A stretch of DNA of 64,000 bases, taken from assembly GCF_003937915.1 (NCBI RefSeq), contig NZ_RHUM01000002.1:186001-250000 (forward strand), read 5' to 3'. Source of the DNA: Erwinia sp. 198. Its GTDB lineage: Bacteria > Pseudomonadota > Gammaproteobacteria > Enterobacterales > Enterobacteriaceae. This document shows, one piece after another, positions 1 through 9,494 of the stretch; position 1 is the first letter of the stretch, and each line of letters opens with the position of its first letter. Below the pieces are notes generated by a model. The model saw only the letters and a program-made list of their open reading frames with translations, ran no database searches and was not told the origin of the DNA. Both the position numbers and the translations under genes were made by a program.

Positions 1-615
1 TTCCTGGCCTGCCTGATCCGCATTATCAATACGCTGTCGCTGTTTGGCTTTGCGGTGATTATGCCGATGCTGTTTGTCGGTCGCCTGGGCTTTACCATGT
101 CGGAATGGCTGCAAATCTGGGCGGTATTCTTTTTCGTTACCATCTTCACCAATATTATGTGGGGCGTGCTGGGCGAATATATCGGCTGGATCCGTCAGGT
201 GCGCTGGTTTGGCTGTCTGGGCTGCGCGATATCCAGCCTGGCATTCTATTATCTGCCGGTGACCTTTGGTCATAACTTCTGGATGGCGCTGGTGCCCGCC
301 GTCATGCTGGGTATTACGGTTGCGGCGTTTGTGCCAATGACGGCGGTATTTCCCGTGCTGGAGCCGAAGCATAAGGGGGCGGCGATTTCCATTTACAACC
401 TCTCCGCTGGCCTGAGCAATTTTCTTGCGCCCGCGATCGCCTCGCTGATACTGCCCTTTTTTGATATCAAGGGCGTGGTCTGGACCTACACCGCGCTTTA
501 CCTGTTTGCCGGGGTGCTGACATTGATTATTCAGGTAGAGCAACCTTCCAGAAAAAGCGCTAAAAGCAACCTTAATAACTACGGTTCAACGGCCGTGACG
601 CCTGATAAAACGTAG
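1..615 (+). CDS. MFS pentitol (ribitol/arabinitol-type) transporter, 3' part
   Basis: The frame is open from base 1, so the gene begins upstream and only the last 204 residues are seen. They form about six membrane segments, the C-terminal half of a major facilitator permease. The runs RIINTLSLFGFAVIMPM, SEWLQIWAVFFF and LEPKHKGAAISIYNLSAG strongly resemble the Klebsiella ribitol and D-arabinitol proton symporters RbtT/DalT as I remember them. The substrate is inferred from that resemblance; no catabolic gene is in view. An intrinsic terminator follows, so transcription ends before fnr. Confidence 0.75.
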   Translation, partial: FLACLIRIINTLSLFGFAVIMPMLFVGRLGFTMSEWLQIWAVFFFVTIFTNIMWGVLGEYIGWIRQVRWFGCLGCAISSLAFYYLPVTFGHNFWMALVPAVMLGITVAAFVPMTAVFPVLEPKHKGAAISIYNLSAGLSNFLAPAIASLILPFFDIKGVVWTYTALYLFAGVLTLIIQVEQPSRKSAKSNLNNYGSTAVTPDKT

Positions 616-641
616 GTTTGGCTTTTGACACTTTTTTAAAC

Positions 642-674
642 GGGACGTCACCAAAAGTGACGTCCCTGTTTTTT
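642..674 (+). terminator. Intrinsic terminator after the MFS gene
   Basis: GGGACGTCAC and GTGACGTCCC form a perfect 10-bp stem around a five-base loop, followed by a run of T. It separates the transporter gene from fnr. Confidence 0.85.
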
Positions 675-728
675 ATGTGGCTAAAAAGGCCTGGATGAGT
701 TCCCTTTGCTGAGCAAAAAATGTTAAAA

Positions 729-742
729 TTGACCTCAATCAA
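729..742. promoter_or_regulatory. FNR box in the fnr promoter
   Basis: TTGACCTCAATCAA matches the FNR/ANR consensus TTGAT-N4-ATCAA at nine of ten fixed positions and ends 20 bases before the fnr start codon. In E. coli FNR represses its own gene from a site near the transcription start, and this box lies where such a site would be. Confidence 0.75.
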
Positions 743-762
743 TAATCACTCGAGCCAACACT

Positions 763-1518
763 ATGATCCCGGAAAAACGTGTTATCAACAGACGTATCCA
801 GTCTGGCGGTTGTGCGATTCACTGTCAGGATTGCAGCATCAGCCAGCTCTGTATTCCTTTCACGCTGAACGAGCATGAACTCGATCAGCTGGATAACATC
901 ATCGAGCGGAAAAAGCCTATTCAGAAAGGGCAAACGCTGTTCAAAGCCGGTGACGAACTGAAGTCGCTGTACGCCATTCGTTCCGGGACCATCAAAAGCT
1001 ATACCATTACCGAACAGGGCGACGAGCAGATCACCGGCTTTCACCTGGCGGGCGACCTGGTAGGCTTCGACGCCATCAGCGGCGGTCAGCACCCCAGCTT
1101 TTCCCAGGCGCTGGAAACCGCTATGGTCTGCGAAATTCCGTTTGAAACTCTGGACGATCTGTCTGGCAAAATGCCCAGCCTGCGTCAGCAGATGATGCGG
1201 CTGATGAGCGGCGAGATTAAGGGCGATCAGGAGATGATCCTGCTACTGTCGAAGAAAAATGCGGAAGAGCGTCTTGCCGCCTTTATCTATGGCCTCTCCC
1301 GCCGCTTCGGCGAGCGCGGCTTCTCCCAGCGCGAATTCCGTCTGACCATGACCCGTGGCGATATCGGTAACTACCTCGGCCTGACGGTTGAAACCATCAG
1401 CCGCCTGCTGGGCCGCTTTCAGAAAAGCGGTATGCTGGCGGTAAAAGGCAAATACATCACTATCGAAAATCATGAGGTGCTGTCGCAGCTGGCTGGTCAA
1501 AGCCGCGCGATTGCCTGA
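763..1518 (+). CDS. fnr: FNR, oxygen-sensing global transcription regulator
   Basis: 251 residues of the CRP/FNR family, nearly identical to E. coli FNR with one extra residue near the N terminus. The 4Fe-4S ligands fall at C21, C24, C30 and C123. A cyclic-nucleotide-binding-like fold is followed by a long dimer helix and a C-terminal HTH that carries the recognition residues E210, S213 and R214 (VETISR). The protein switches on anaerobic respiration genes and represses aerobic ones when oxygen is absent. An FNR box sits in its promoter. A second box in this window, at 28912, precedes the sRNA FnrS, its classic target. uspE follows in the same direction but behind a terminator. Confidence 0.98.
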   Translation: MIPEKRVINRRIQSGGCAIHCQDCSISQLCIPFTLNEHELDQLDNIIERKKPIQKGQTLFKAGDELKSLYAIRSGTIKSYTITEQGDEQITGFHLAGDLVGFDAISGGQHPSFSQALETAMVCEIPFETLDDLSGKMPSLRQQMMRLMSGEIKGDQEMILLLSKKNAEERLAAFIYGLSRRFGERGFSQREFRLTMTRGDIGNYLGLTVETISRLLGRFQKSGMLAVKGKYITIENHEVLSQLAGQSRAIA

Positions 1519-1525
1519 TGCCATG

Positions 1526-1558
1526 CCGGATTGGTTCGCCAGTCCGGCTGCTTTTTTT
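1526..1558 (+). terminator. Intrinsic terminator after fnr
   Basis: CCGGATT and AGTCCGG pair (one G-T wobble) around an eight-base loop, followed by CTGC and seven T. It begins eight bases after the fnr stop codon. Confidence 0.75.
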
Positions 1559-1755
1559 CGCTCGGTGGCCCGGTGCCAATGCGGCCGTTTTCCATTGCCT
1601 GGCCCGGCGCGCTGACCTGGCTGTTTTGCCCATCCTGCCGCTTGACTTGCCTCTTTTCACTTGCCCTTTACCAGACTGTCATCGCCCCCTTTAGCGGTTT
1701 TCTCACGGTGCCAAAGCGGACAGAAGACCGTACCAGCCGCTTTTGGCGAACCTTT

Positions 1756-1764
1756 TGTTATAAT
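1756..1764 (+). promoter_or_regulatory. Extended -10 promoter for uspE
   Basis: TGTTATAAT is a perfect extended -10 element 84 bases before the uspE start. No good -35 is visible, as expected for an extended -10 promoter. The rest of the 329-base gap between fnr and uspE (1519-1847) holds the fnr terminator and no convincing gene. Confidence 0.55.
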
Positions 1765-1847
1765 ATTGATCTGGCTATAACTTTTTCTTTCTTTCCCGAC
1801 GTTGATTGGGCTATCTTTTAAGCTAACCAGCGTATGGAGGACCCGTT

Positions 1848-2798
1848 ATGGCTAAGTACCAAAACATTCTCGTGGCGATCGACGCGCAACAGGACGACCA
1901 GCCAGCGCTGCGCCGTGCTGTCTATCTCAATCAGCGCCTCGGTGGTCAGATCACGGCTTTTCTGCCTATCTATGATTTTTCTTACGAAATGACGACGCTG
2001 CTGTCGCCCGACGAGCGCGTCACCATGCGCAAAGGGGTGATCAGCCAGCGCACCGAATGGATCCGCGAGCAGGCAAAAGCCTATCTGGCCGCGGGCGTGA
2101 ATATCGATATCAAGGTGGTCTGGCATAACCGTCCTTACGAGGCGATTATTCAGGAAGTGCTGGACGGCGGCTACGATCTGCTGCTGAAAATGGCCCACCA
2201 GCACGACCGGCTTCAGTCGGTGGTGTTTACGCCTACCGACTGGCACCTGCTGCGCAAGTGTCCCTGCCCGGTATGGATGGTAAAAGATCAGCCCTGGCCG
2301 GAAGGCGGCAAGGCGGTAGTGGCGGTAAACCTGGCCAGCGAAGAGCCGCATCACGACCCGCTAAACACTCAACTGGTTAAAGAAACGCTGGAGCTGGCGA
2401 AACAGGTCAACCATACCGAAGTCCATCTGGTTGGCGCCTATCCCATTACCCCGGTAAATATTGCCATTGAGCTGCCCGACTTCGATCCCAGCGTTTACAA
2501 CGATGCGATCCGTGGTCAGCACCTGCTGGCGATGAAGGCGTTACGGCAAAGCTTCAGCATCGACGAAAAGTTTACCCATGTCGCAAAAGGCCTGCCGGAA
2601 GAAGTGATCCCGGACCTGGCGGACCGTCTGGACGCTGGCGTGGTGGTGCTTGGCACCATTGGTCGCACCGGACTGTCAGCGGCTTTCCTGGGCAATACGG
2701 CGGAGCAGGTAATCGATCATCTGCGTTGCGATCTGCTGGCGATCAAGCCGGAAGGCTTCGTGTCGCCGATCGAACTGGATGATGACGAAGACGACTGA
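1848..2798 (+). CDS. uspE: Universal stress protein UspE
   Basis: 316 residues made of two tandem Usp domains (about 3-150 and 165-305), the layout particular to UspE. The sequence follows E. coli UspE closely through [19 protein letters not shown] and [17 protein letters not shown]. The second domain carries [17 protein letters not shown], the Usp nucleotide-site loop. The C terminus is acidic. UspE is a cytoplasmic protein linked to DNA-damage resistance, motility and aggregation in stationary phase. The start has the ribosome site TGGAGG. It sits next to fnr, as in E. coli. Confidence 0.97.
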   Translation: MAKYQNILVAIDAQQDDQPALRRAVYLNQRLGGQITAFLPIYDFSYEMTTLLSPDERVTMRKGVISQRTEWIREQAKAYLAAGVNIDIKVVWHNRPYEAIIQEVLDGGYDLLLKMAHQHDRLQSVVFTPTDWHLLRKCPCPVWMVKDQPWPEGGKAVVAVNLASEEPHHDPLNTQLVKETLELAKQVNHTEVHLVGAYPITPVNIAIELPDFDPSVYNDAIRGQHLLAMKALRQSFSIDEKFTHVAKGLPEEVIPDLADRLDAGVVVLGTIGRTGLSAAFLGNTAEQVIDHLRCDLLAIKPEGFVSPIELDDDEDD

Positions 2799-2810
2799 TC
2801 GTTAAACAAA

Positions 2811-2837
2811 AAAAGGCCGGGGAACCCCCGGCCTTTT
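2811..2837. terminator. Bidirectional terminator between uspE and pntB
   Basis: AAAAGGCCGGGG pairs with CCCCGGCCTTTT, with A and T runs on both flanks. It serves uspE from the left and pntB from the right. Confidence 0.9.
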
Positions 2838-2851
2838 GCTGTGTGCGCCTG

Positions 2852-4240
2852 TTACAGCGCTTTCAGGATGGCATCCACGGTAGCTTTCGCATCACCAAAC
2901 AGCATCTGGGTGTTTTCACGGAAGAACAGCGGGTTCTGCACGCCGGCATAGCCGGTGTTCATGGAGCGCTTAAAGACCACCACGTTCTGCGCTTTCCACA
3001 CTTCCAGCACCGGCATCCCCGCGATTGGACTACGCGGATCTTCCTGCGCCGCCGGGTTGACGGTATCGTTGGCGCCAATCACCAGCACGGTATCCGTGTC
3101 GCCGAAGTCGTCGTTGATTTCATCCATTTCCAGCACGATATCGTAAGGCACCCGCGCCTCGGCCAGCAGCACGTTCATATGGCCCGGCAGACGTCCGGCG
3201 ACCGGATGAATGCCAAAGCGCACCTTAATGCCCTGCGCACGCAGCTTCTCGGTAATTTCCGCTACGGGATACTGCGCCTGCGCTACCGCCATACCGTAGC
3301 CCGGGGTGACGATCACGCTGCGCGAGTTTTTCAACAGTTCCGCCGTGCCCTGCACGTCGATTTCGCGGTACTCGCCCGCCTCCTCGCCTTCGCCGGTCGA
3401 GCTGCTGTCGGTGCCGAAACCGCCTGCGATAACGCTGATAAAGGAGCGGTTCATCGCCTTACACATAATGTACGAAAGAATGGCACCGCTTGAACCGACC
3501 AGCGCGCCGGTCACGATCAGCAGGTCGTTGCTGAGCATAAAGCCCGCCGCCGCCGCCGCCCAGCCCGAATAGGAGTTGAGCATAGATACCACGACCGGCA
3601 TATCCGCGCCGCCGATAGAGGCCACAAGATGCCAGCCGAACGCCAGCGCAATGATGGTCATCAGCAATAGCGCAAAGCCCTGCCATCCCGTGCTGTCGGT
3701 GCGCACAAAGATAATCAGCAGGCAAAGCGATACCACCAGCGCCAGCAGGTTAAGCCGGTGCCGGTGCGGCAGCGCCAGCGGTCGGGAAGAGAGTTTCCCG
3801 CACAGCTTGCCCCAGGCGACCAGCGAACCGGTAAAGGTCACCGCGCCGATAAAGATGCCGATAAAGACCTCAGTGAGATGAATATTCTCTATCACCGCAT
3901 CCGTTGCGGGCGCGTGATCGAGATAGCTGTTAAAGCCCACCAGTACCGCGGCCAGGCCAACGAAGCTGTGCAGCACTGCCACCAGCTCCGGCATTTCGGT
4001 CATTTCAACCTTTTTCGCCAGCCGTACGCCAATCGCGCCGCCAATCACCATCGCCAGCAGCACCCAGCCGACGCTGCTGCTGTCGGGGCCAAGCAGCGTC
4101 GCCAGTAGCGCAATCGCCATGCCGCTGATGCCAAACAGGTTGCCCTGCTTAGCGGTTTCATGCTTCGACAGCCCGGCCAGGCTGCAAATAAAAAGAATTG
4201 CGGCAACAATGTATGCTGCAGTCACTAATCCGCCAGACAT
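2852..4240 (-). CDS. pntB: Proton-translocating NAD(P) transhydrogenase, beta subunit
   Basis: 462 residues, the usual length. The N-terminal half contains about nine membrane segments that form part of the proton channel. The C-terminal 180 residues form the NADP(H)-binding domain III, with [19 protein letters not shown] and [16 protein letters not shown]. With PntA it makes an inner-membrane enzyme that uses the proton gradient to reduce NADP+ with NADH. It is the second gene of pntAB, 10 bases after pntA, and ends at a terminator shared with uspE. Confidence 0.98.
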   Translation of the reverse strand: MSGGLVTAAYIVAAILFICSLAGLSKHETAKQGNLFGISGMAIALLATLLGPDSSSVGWVLLAMVIGGAIGVRLAKKVEMTEMPELVAVLHSFVGLAAVLVGFNSYLDHAPATDAVIENIHLTEVFIGIFIGAVTFTGSLVAWGKLCGKLSSRPLALPHRHRLNLLALVVSLCLLIIFVRTDSTGWQGFALLLMTIIALAFGWHLVASIGGADMPVVVSMLNSYSGWAAAAAGFMLSNDLLIVTGALVGSSGAILSYIMCKAMNRSFISVIAGGFGTDSSSTGEGEEAGEYREIDVQGTAELLKNSRSVIVTPGYGMAVAQAQYPVAEITEKLRAQGIKVRFGIHPVAGRLPGHMNVLLAEARVPYDIVLEMDEINDDFGDTDTVLVIGANDTVNPAAQEDPRSPIAGMPVLEVWKAQNVVVFKRSMNTGYAGVQNPLFFRENTQMLFGDAKATVDAILKAL

Positions 4241-4250
4241 TGATTACCCC

Positions 4251-5783
4251 TTAGTTCTTACGAAACATTTTCAGCATGCGCTGAGTCACGGTGAAGCCAC
4301 CAAAGATATTGATGCTGGCAATCAGCACGGCAATAAAGGAGAAGAAGCTGACCCAGCCGCCGTGCCCCATTTGCAGTACCGCGCCGACCACGATGATGCC
4401 GGAGATAGCGTTAGTAACCGACATCAGCGGCGTATGCAGCGCGTGGCTGACGTTCCATACCACGTAATAACCCACCACGCAGGCCAGCGCGAACACAGTA
4501 AAATGGGTCAGGAATGCGGGCGGCGCAACGTTAGCTAGCCAGCCGAACAGAACAATAGCCAGCGCAAACAGCGCATATTTTCGCAATGGTGAGGCGGGCT
4601 TCGCTTCTGGTTTCTCCGGCGCTTTGGCGGCCGCAGGCGCTGCCTTCGGCGCGGCGGAAATCTGAATCGGCGGCGCAGGCCAGGTGATTTCGCCCTGGCG
4701 CACCACAGTTACGCCGCGGATGACCACATCATCGAAGTCGATGACAATCTCGCCATTTTTCTCCTTGCAAAGCAGTTTGAGCAGGTTGACCAGGTTGGTA
4801 CCATAAAGCTGTGAGGACTGGCCAGGCAGGCGGCCCGGCAGATCGGTATAGCCGATAATTTTCACGCCGTTTTCAGTGGTGGTGACCTGGTCTGCTACGG
4901 TCAGCTCACAGTTGCCGCCGGTTTGCGCTGCAAGATCGACAATAACGCTGCCTGGCTTCATGGCAGCCACCATCCCGGCGGTGATCAGTTTCGGTGCAGG
5001 TTTGCCGGGAATCAGCGCAGTGGTGACAATGATATCCACTTCCTTCGCCTGCGCGGCGAACAGCGCCATTTCCGCTTTAATAAAGGCCTCTGACATCACT
5101 TTCGCATAGCCGTCGCCGCTGCCCGCCTCCTCCTCGAAATCAAGTTCAAGGAATTCCGCGCCCATGCTCTGCACCTGCTCTTTCACTTCCGGGCGGGTAT
5201 CAAAAGCGCGCACGATAGCGCCAAGGCTGCCCGCCGCACCGATGGCCGCCAGCCCGGCGACGCCTGCGCCGATAACCATCACCTTAGCCGGTGGCACTTT
5301 GCCTGCGGCGGTGATCTGGCCCGTAAAGAAGCGGCCAAACTCATGCGCGGCCTCGATGATCGCACGATAGCCCGCGATGTTAGCCATCGAGCTGAGCGCA
5401 TCCAGCGACTGCGCGCGGGAAATACGCGGCACTGCATCCATCGACATCACGGTGACATTGCGTGCCGCCAGCTTCTCCAGCAGCGCCGGATTTTGCGCAG
5501 GCCAGATAAAGCTGACCAGCGTACTGCCTTCACGGGTTTGCGTAATTTCTTCATCCCCGGGCGCGTTGACTTTGAGCACGATATCCGCCTGCCAGACGGC
5601 GTCGGTATCGACCAGCGTAGCGCCCACTGCGGCGTAGGCGTCGTCGTCAAAACTGGCTAACTTGCCTGCGCCCCGCTCCACCGCCACGCTGAAGCCCAGC
5701 GCCAGCAGCTGCTCAACCGTTTTTGGCGTGGCGGCAACTCGCGTTTCATTGGGCAACCGCTCTTTGGTAATTCCAATCAGCAT
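4251..5783 (-). CDS. pntA: Proton-translocating NAD(P) transhydrogenase, alpha subunit
   Basis: 510 residues, matching E. coli PntA. The NAD(H)-binding domain I fills the first 380 residues, with [20 protein letters not shown] as the dinucleotide site and [13 protein letters not shown] downstream. An Ala/Pro/Lys-rich linker leads to four C-terminal membrane helices. The frame is open for five more codons upstream (ATG at 5798), but that ATG overlaps the ribosome site AAAGGGA, which is correctly spaced for the ATG at 5783. Translation therefore most likely begins [10 protein letters not shown]. It is the first gene of pntAB. Confidence 0.97.
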   Translation of the reverse strand: MLIGITKERLPNETRVAATPKTVEQLLALGFSVAVERGAGKLASFDDDAYAAVGATLVDTDAVWQADIVLKVNAPGDEEITQTREGSTLVSFIWPAQNPALLEKLAARNVTVMSMDAVPRISRAQSLDALSSMANIAGYRAIIEAAHEFGRFFTGQITAAGKVPPAKVMVIGAGVAGLAAIGAAGSLGAIVRAFDTRPEVKEQVQSMGAEFLELDFEEEAGSGDGYAKVMSEAFIKAEMALFAAQAKEVDIIVTTALIPGKPAPKLITAGMVAAMKPGSVIVDLAAQTGGNCELTVADQVTTTENGVKIIGYTDLPGRLPGQSSQLYGTNLVNLLKLLCKEKNGEIVIDFDDVVIRGVTVVRQGEITWPAPPIQISAAPKAAPAAAKAPEKPEAKPASPLRKYALFALAIVLFGWLANVAPPAFLTHFTVFALACVVGYYVVWNVSHALHTPLMSVTNAISGIIVVGAVLQMGHGGWVSFFSFIAVLIASINIFGGFTVTQRMLKMFRKN

Positions 5784-6298
5784 AGTATTCCCTTTCATCA
5801 GAGGTAAGACGATTTCTTACTGCGGCGGCGCGGCTTAAGCGCCGCCTGTTTTACTACGAACACCTTATAAACTACTGAAAACGACACGGTCACACCAGCC
5901 GTTGCCGTGCCTTTTGCTCTTTTTATATCTGAAAAATCCGGTACAGGCGGCAAAAACGCGATTTTCAGCGCTTATTTCGCGTTATACCTCGCATAATCTG
6001 CTAAAGAAAAATAATCAAACGGTAAAAGAACGGCGATAAAAGGTAATATTTAACAGCCAATTAACTGTAATAACGATAGTATTTAGTGGCTTAAGTGGTA
6101 AAGCCGTGACCAAAGGTATTATTTAACATTTTTTTAATATACCCTGCCGCCGCTGCGCCTGTCGCCGTGCCGCCTGACTCAAAATGGCTGAGACAGGACG
6201 TATTATTACATGCAATAATCGAGAGCTAATCTGTTACACATCAAGAGTCCAGCACGTTTTCGTACTCATTTTTTTGCGCAAGGCGAAGGATTATTTTT
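5784..6298. other. Divergent intergenic region pntA/ydgH
   Basis: 515 bases with no credible gene. Near the pntA side an 8-bp GC-only hairpin (5824-5831 with 5839-5846) would sit in the pntAB 5' UTR. From about 5980 to 6180 the sequence becomes markedly AT-rich, probably carrying the ydgH promoter and possibly a binding site for a nucleoid protein. I could not choose a single promoter. Confidence 0.5.
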
Positions 6299-7249
6299 AT
6301 GAAGCTGAAGATTACTATTCTGGCATCAGCCCTGTTGTCGCTCACCTCACTTTCCGCTTATGCGGCCCAGGAACTGACGCCGGAAAAAGCGGCGGCGCTG
6401 AAGCCTTTCGACCGCATCAGCATTACCGGCCGTTTTAATGCCATTAACGAAGCCAACGAGGCAATGTCAAAACGTGCCGACGAGCTGGGCGCGAAAGCTT
6501 TTTACGTACAAAGTATTAACGACAGCAACAACAATGGCGGCAACTGGCGCGTGGTGGCGGATATCTATCGCGACGATGCGCCGCCAGCGCCAAAATCGCA
6601 GGATCGTGTGATTAATGGCGTGCGCGAGCTGACCAAGTCGGAAGCCTACAGGCTGGAACCTTTTGATACGGTTTCCGTCAGCGGCTTCTACCACAGCCAG
6701 CCTGACGTTAACGACGCTATTACCCGAAAAGCGAAAGAGAAAGGCGCGGCTTCGTTCTTTATTATCCGTCAGATCGACGCTAACAGCGGCGGCAATCAGT
6801 ATATTACCGCCTATGTCTACAAAGCCGATGCGAAAGCGCGCCGGGTGCAGTCTCCGGATCTGATCCCGGCCGATTCCCAGGCAGGTAAAGCCGCCATCGC
6901 CGCAGGCGGTACCGCCGCGAAGACCGTGCAGATCCCGGGCGTCGCCTCTTCCGAAACGCCAAGCAACAAAGTCGGCCGCTTCTTTGAAACGCAGTCCTCT
7001 ACCGGCGAACGCTATACCGTGAGAACGCCGCAGGGCAAAAGCGTACAGGAAGTCAACGCCATTACCGCAGCGCAGATGCAGCCGTTCGACAGCGTAACCT
7101 TTACCGGCCACTTCGGTACGCCTACGGAGATCTCCGATGCCGTGGGCCGCGCCGCCATTGAGAAAGGCGCCAAGTACTATCATATTACTCGCCAGTGGTC
7201 TAACCAGAGCGGCGGCAACCTGACCGTTTCTGCCGACCTGTTTAAGTAA
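6299..7249 (+). CDS. ydgH: YdgH, periplasmic protein with three DUF1471 domains
   Basis: 316 residues with a signal peptide cleaved around SAYA-AQ. Three copies of the DUF1471 (BhsA/McbA-like) fold follow at about 33-95, 113-180 and 255-316. Each contains a KPFDRISITGRF-like strand and a GAKxYxIT-like strand. The last ends AKYYHITRQWSNQSGGNLTV, as in E. coli YdgH. The family is linked to stress and envelope phenotypes; the molecular role is not established. The start has a clear GAAGGA ribosome site. A terminator follows. The gene lies beside pntAB, as in E. coli. Confidence 0.95.
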   Translation: MKLKITILASALLSLTSLSAYAAQELTPEKAAALKPFDRISITGRFNAINEANEAMSKRADELGAKAFYVQSINDSNNNGGNWRVVADIYRDDAPPAPKSQDRVINGVRELTKSEAYRLEPFDTVSVSGFYHSQPDVNDAITRKAKEKGAASFFIIRQIDANSGGNQYITAYVYKADAKARRVQSPDLIPADSQAGKAAIAAGGTAAKTVQIPGVASSETPSNKVGRFFETQSSTGERYTVRTPQGKSVQEVNAITAAQMQPFDSVTFTGHFGTPTEISDAVGRAAIEKGAKYYHITRQWSNQSGGNLTVSADLFK

Positions 7250-7259
7250 ACGTCAACAA

Positions 7260-7292
7260 AGGCGCGTCTGAGCTTCAGGCGCGCCTCTTTTA
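7260..7292 (+). terminator. Intrinsic terminator after ydgH
   Basis: AGGCGCGTCTGA pairs with TCAGGCGCGCCT (one G-T wobble) over the loop GCT. CTTTT follows. Confidence 0.85.
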
Positions 7293-7514
7293 CGCAAAAT
7301 GCCACGACTTTTACCGCCGCCTGCCTGCATAACTTCCCGCCATTATTTGCATACTCAATCACTTTTCGCCCTCTTTCGCATTGCATCTCGCTGGGCCACT
7401 CCGTAAAATCGCCGCCGGTTTCAGGGGATCTCTTCGGGTTTAGCCGTGCAAAGCGTATAAATTGCGAGCCATTCATCCTGTTATGGTTTTTTATTCTGGT
7501 TTTGGGATGCTTTT

Positions 7515-8906
7515 TTGGACAAAAAATTAGGTCTTACCGCGCTGACGGCGCTGGTACTGAGTTCCATGCTGGGCGCCGGCGTTTTTAGTCTGCCGCAAAA
7601 TATGGCGTTGGTGGCCGGGCCGGCGGCGCTGCTGATCGGCTGGGCGATCACCGGCGTCGGCATTATTATGCTGTCGCTGGCGCTGCTGCTGCTGACCCGC
7701 CTCAAACCCGAGCTGGACGGCGGCATCTATACCTATGCCCGTGCCGGTTTTGGCGAGCTGGTCGGCTTCTGCTCGGCCTGGGGCTACTGGCTGTGCGCGG
7801 TTATCGCTAACGTCTCCTATCTGGTGATAGTGTTCTCCGCCCTGAGCTTCTTTACCGACTCGCCGGGCCACGTCGTGTTTGGCGATGGCAATACCTGGCA
7901 GGCCATGTTGGGTGCCTCGGTGCTGCTCTGGCTGGTGCACTGGCTGGTGCTGCGCGGCGTGCAGACGGCAGCGAGTATTAACCTTGTCGCCACGCTGGGC
8001 AAACTGGTGCCGCTGGGGCTGTTTGTGGTGCTGGCGATAGCGGCCTTTAATCTCGATCGCTTCCGTTTTGATTTTTCAGGCATCGAGCTGGGCGTGCCGG
8101 TTTGGGAGCAGGTCAAAAATACCATGCTGATTACGCTGTGGGTGTTTATCGGCGTGGAAGGCGCGGTAGTGGTTTCAGCACGCGCAAGGAACAAAAAAGA
8201 CGTGGGACGCGCCACGCTGCTGGCGGTGATCGCCGCGCTGGTGGTCTATCTGTTGGTTACGCTGCTTTCTCTTGGCATTGTGCCGCGAGCGGAACTGGCC
8301 CAGATGCGTAATCCTTCGATGGCGGGCCTGCTGAATCGCCTGATTGGCTCATGGGGCGATATGGTTATCGCGCTGGGGCTGATCGTCTCGGTCAGCGGCG
8401 CCTATCTCAGCTGGACGATTATGGCAGCGGAAGTGCCGATGCTGGCGGCCGGAAACGGCACCTTCCCGCGCTCGCTGGCGAAACAGAACGCGCGCGGCGC
8501 GCCCTCTGCCTCGCTTTGGCTGACCAACCTGAGCGTTCAGGGCTGCCTGATCCTGATTTGGCTGACCGGTTCCGATTACAACACGCTGCTGACCATCGCT
8601 TCCGAAATGGTGCTGGTGCCCTATCTTCTGGTCGGCGCCTACCTGTTTAAAGTCGCTCGCGCGCAGCAGAAAACGGCGGCGCTGGTCGTCGCTTTGGGTG
8701 CCAGCGCCTACGGTTTGTGGCTGCTGTACGCCTCCGGGCCGCTGCACCTGCTGCTTTCCGTGGTACTTTATGCGCCCGGGATGCTGCTGTTTATCTGGGC
8801 GCGCCGCAACGGCCGTGGAAATGGCTATCTGAATAAGCTGGAAAAAATAGCGATGGGCGTGCTGATTGCCGGTGCGGCACCGGCAACGTGGATGCTGCTG
8901 CGTTAG
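7515..8906 (+). CDS. ydgI: YdgI, putative basic amino acid/polyamine antiporter (APC family)
   Basis: 463 residues with about twelve membrane segments. The N terminus LSSMLGAGVFSLPQNMA holds the APC substrate-binding GAG loop. The protein follows E. coli YdgI throughout, for example FGELVGFCSAWGYWLCAVIA and TMLITLWVFIGVEGAVVVSA. The closest characterised relatives are arginine/ornithine antiporters of the ArcD type, so that activity is predicted only. The start codon is TTG, which gives the family N terminus MDKKLGL. The 3' end overlaps the next, convergent gene by four bases. Confidence 0.9.
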   Translation: MDKKLGLTALTALVLSSMLGAGVFSLPQNMALVAGPAALLIGWAITGVGIIMLSLALLLLTRLKPELDGGIYTYARAGFGELVGFCSAWGYWLCAVIANVSYLVIVFSALSFFTDSPGHVVFGDGNTWQAMLGASVLLWLVHWLVLRGVQTAASINLVATLGKLVPLGLFVVLAIAAFNLDRFRFDFSGIELGVPVWEQVKNTMLITLWVFIGVEGAVVVSARARNKKDVGRATLLAVIAALVVYLLVTLLSLGIVPRAELAQMRNPSMAGLLNRLIGSWGDMVIALGLIVSVSGAYLSWTIMAAEVPMLAAGNGTFPRSLAKQNARGAPSASLWLTNLSVQGCLILIWLTGSDYNTLLTIASEMVLVPYLLVGAYLFKVARAQQKTAALVVALGASAYGLWLLYASGPLHLLLSVVLYAPGMLLFIWARRNGRGNGYLNKLEKIAMGVLIAGAAPATWMLLR

Positions 8907-9316
8907 TGAGAAAAAGCAGGCATGGCGATCGTTAACCGATCGTCATGCTGTTCCAGCGAAAGCGGCTTGACGTACTCTTCACGGATAGCCTCAAGCTGCT
9001 GTTCAGAAAGCGGATAAGGCAGCAGGATTTCAAAGCGTTCAATATGCTGTTGTTCAGCCAGGGTTATCAATCGGGCGATATTTATCTCATCGCTCACCTG
9101 GGTAGAAATGATTTGCAGCGCCAGCGCTTTCAGTCTTTCTGACGGTGGGCAGGATTGATCCGGCGAGTTTTTGGTCACCATGCCGAAAATAGGCATTACG
9201 CCATAAATAGCGTCGACAAAGCTCCAGCGTTTTTTACAGGAAGCCGCGAGGAAATCGATATAGTTCAGGCAGATATGGCAATCCCGTCCCGTTGAAGCCA
9301 GCTCTTTATCAGACAC
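8903..9316 (-). CDS. Conserved hypothetical protein, 137 residues
   Basis: I do not recognise this family. The predicted protein is soluble and starts with GTG (MSDKELASTG) after the purine-rich GGGGAG/AAGGG. It contains CHIC at about 13-16 and another Cys near 27, then a mostly helical C-terminal half with acidic patches. It takes the place that folM and ydgC hold in E. coli, between ydgI and rstA. It converges on ydgI with a four-base overlap and diverges from rstA. The ordinary base composition and well-placed ribosome site support a real gene. Confidence 0.7.
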   Translation of the reverse strand: MSDKELASTGRDCHICLNYIDFLAASCKKRWSFVDAIYGVMPIFGMVTKNSPDQSCPPSERLKALALQIISTQVSDEINIARLITLAEQQHIERFEILLPYPLSEQQLEAIREEYVKPLSLEQHDDRLTIAMPAFSH

Positions 9317-9494
9317 CCTTTTCTCCCCTTTCTCCGTTAATCAACGCACCGCGTCGTCAGGCAACAACCCTGTCGAATATAATGACATATTTTACGTCAT
9401 TTATACTACACATCGAGAGTTATTTAGCCCTGACTTATAGTAGTCAGCGTAAACATTGGGTAATGTTGTTACTCTCAGGTAAAAAAATGTCGCT

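Noticed and set aside
642-666. GACGTCAC dyad before fnr as a regulator site like those at 25339
   Set aside because: Its arms form a terminator stem with a T run, which explains it better.
1531-1821. 96-residue frame between fnr and uspE
   Set aside because: Begins inside the fnr terminator and spans the uspE promoter; Pro/Leu/Phe-rich without family pattern.
6184-6438. 84-residue frame overlapping the ydgH start
   Set aside because: Shifted frame over the ydgH signal peptide with no ribosome site; ydgH explains the coding signal.
9317-9494. PhoP box or RstA box before rstA
   Set aside because: Best candidates (TAAAC-N5-GTAAT; about 8 of 12 for RstA) are too weak to claim.
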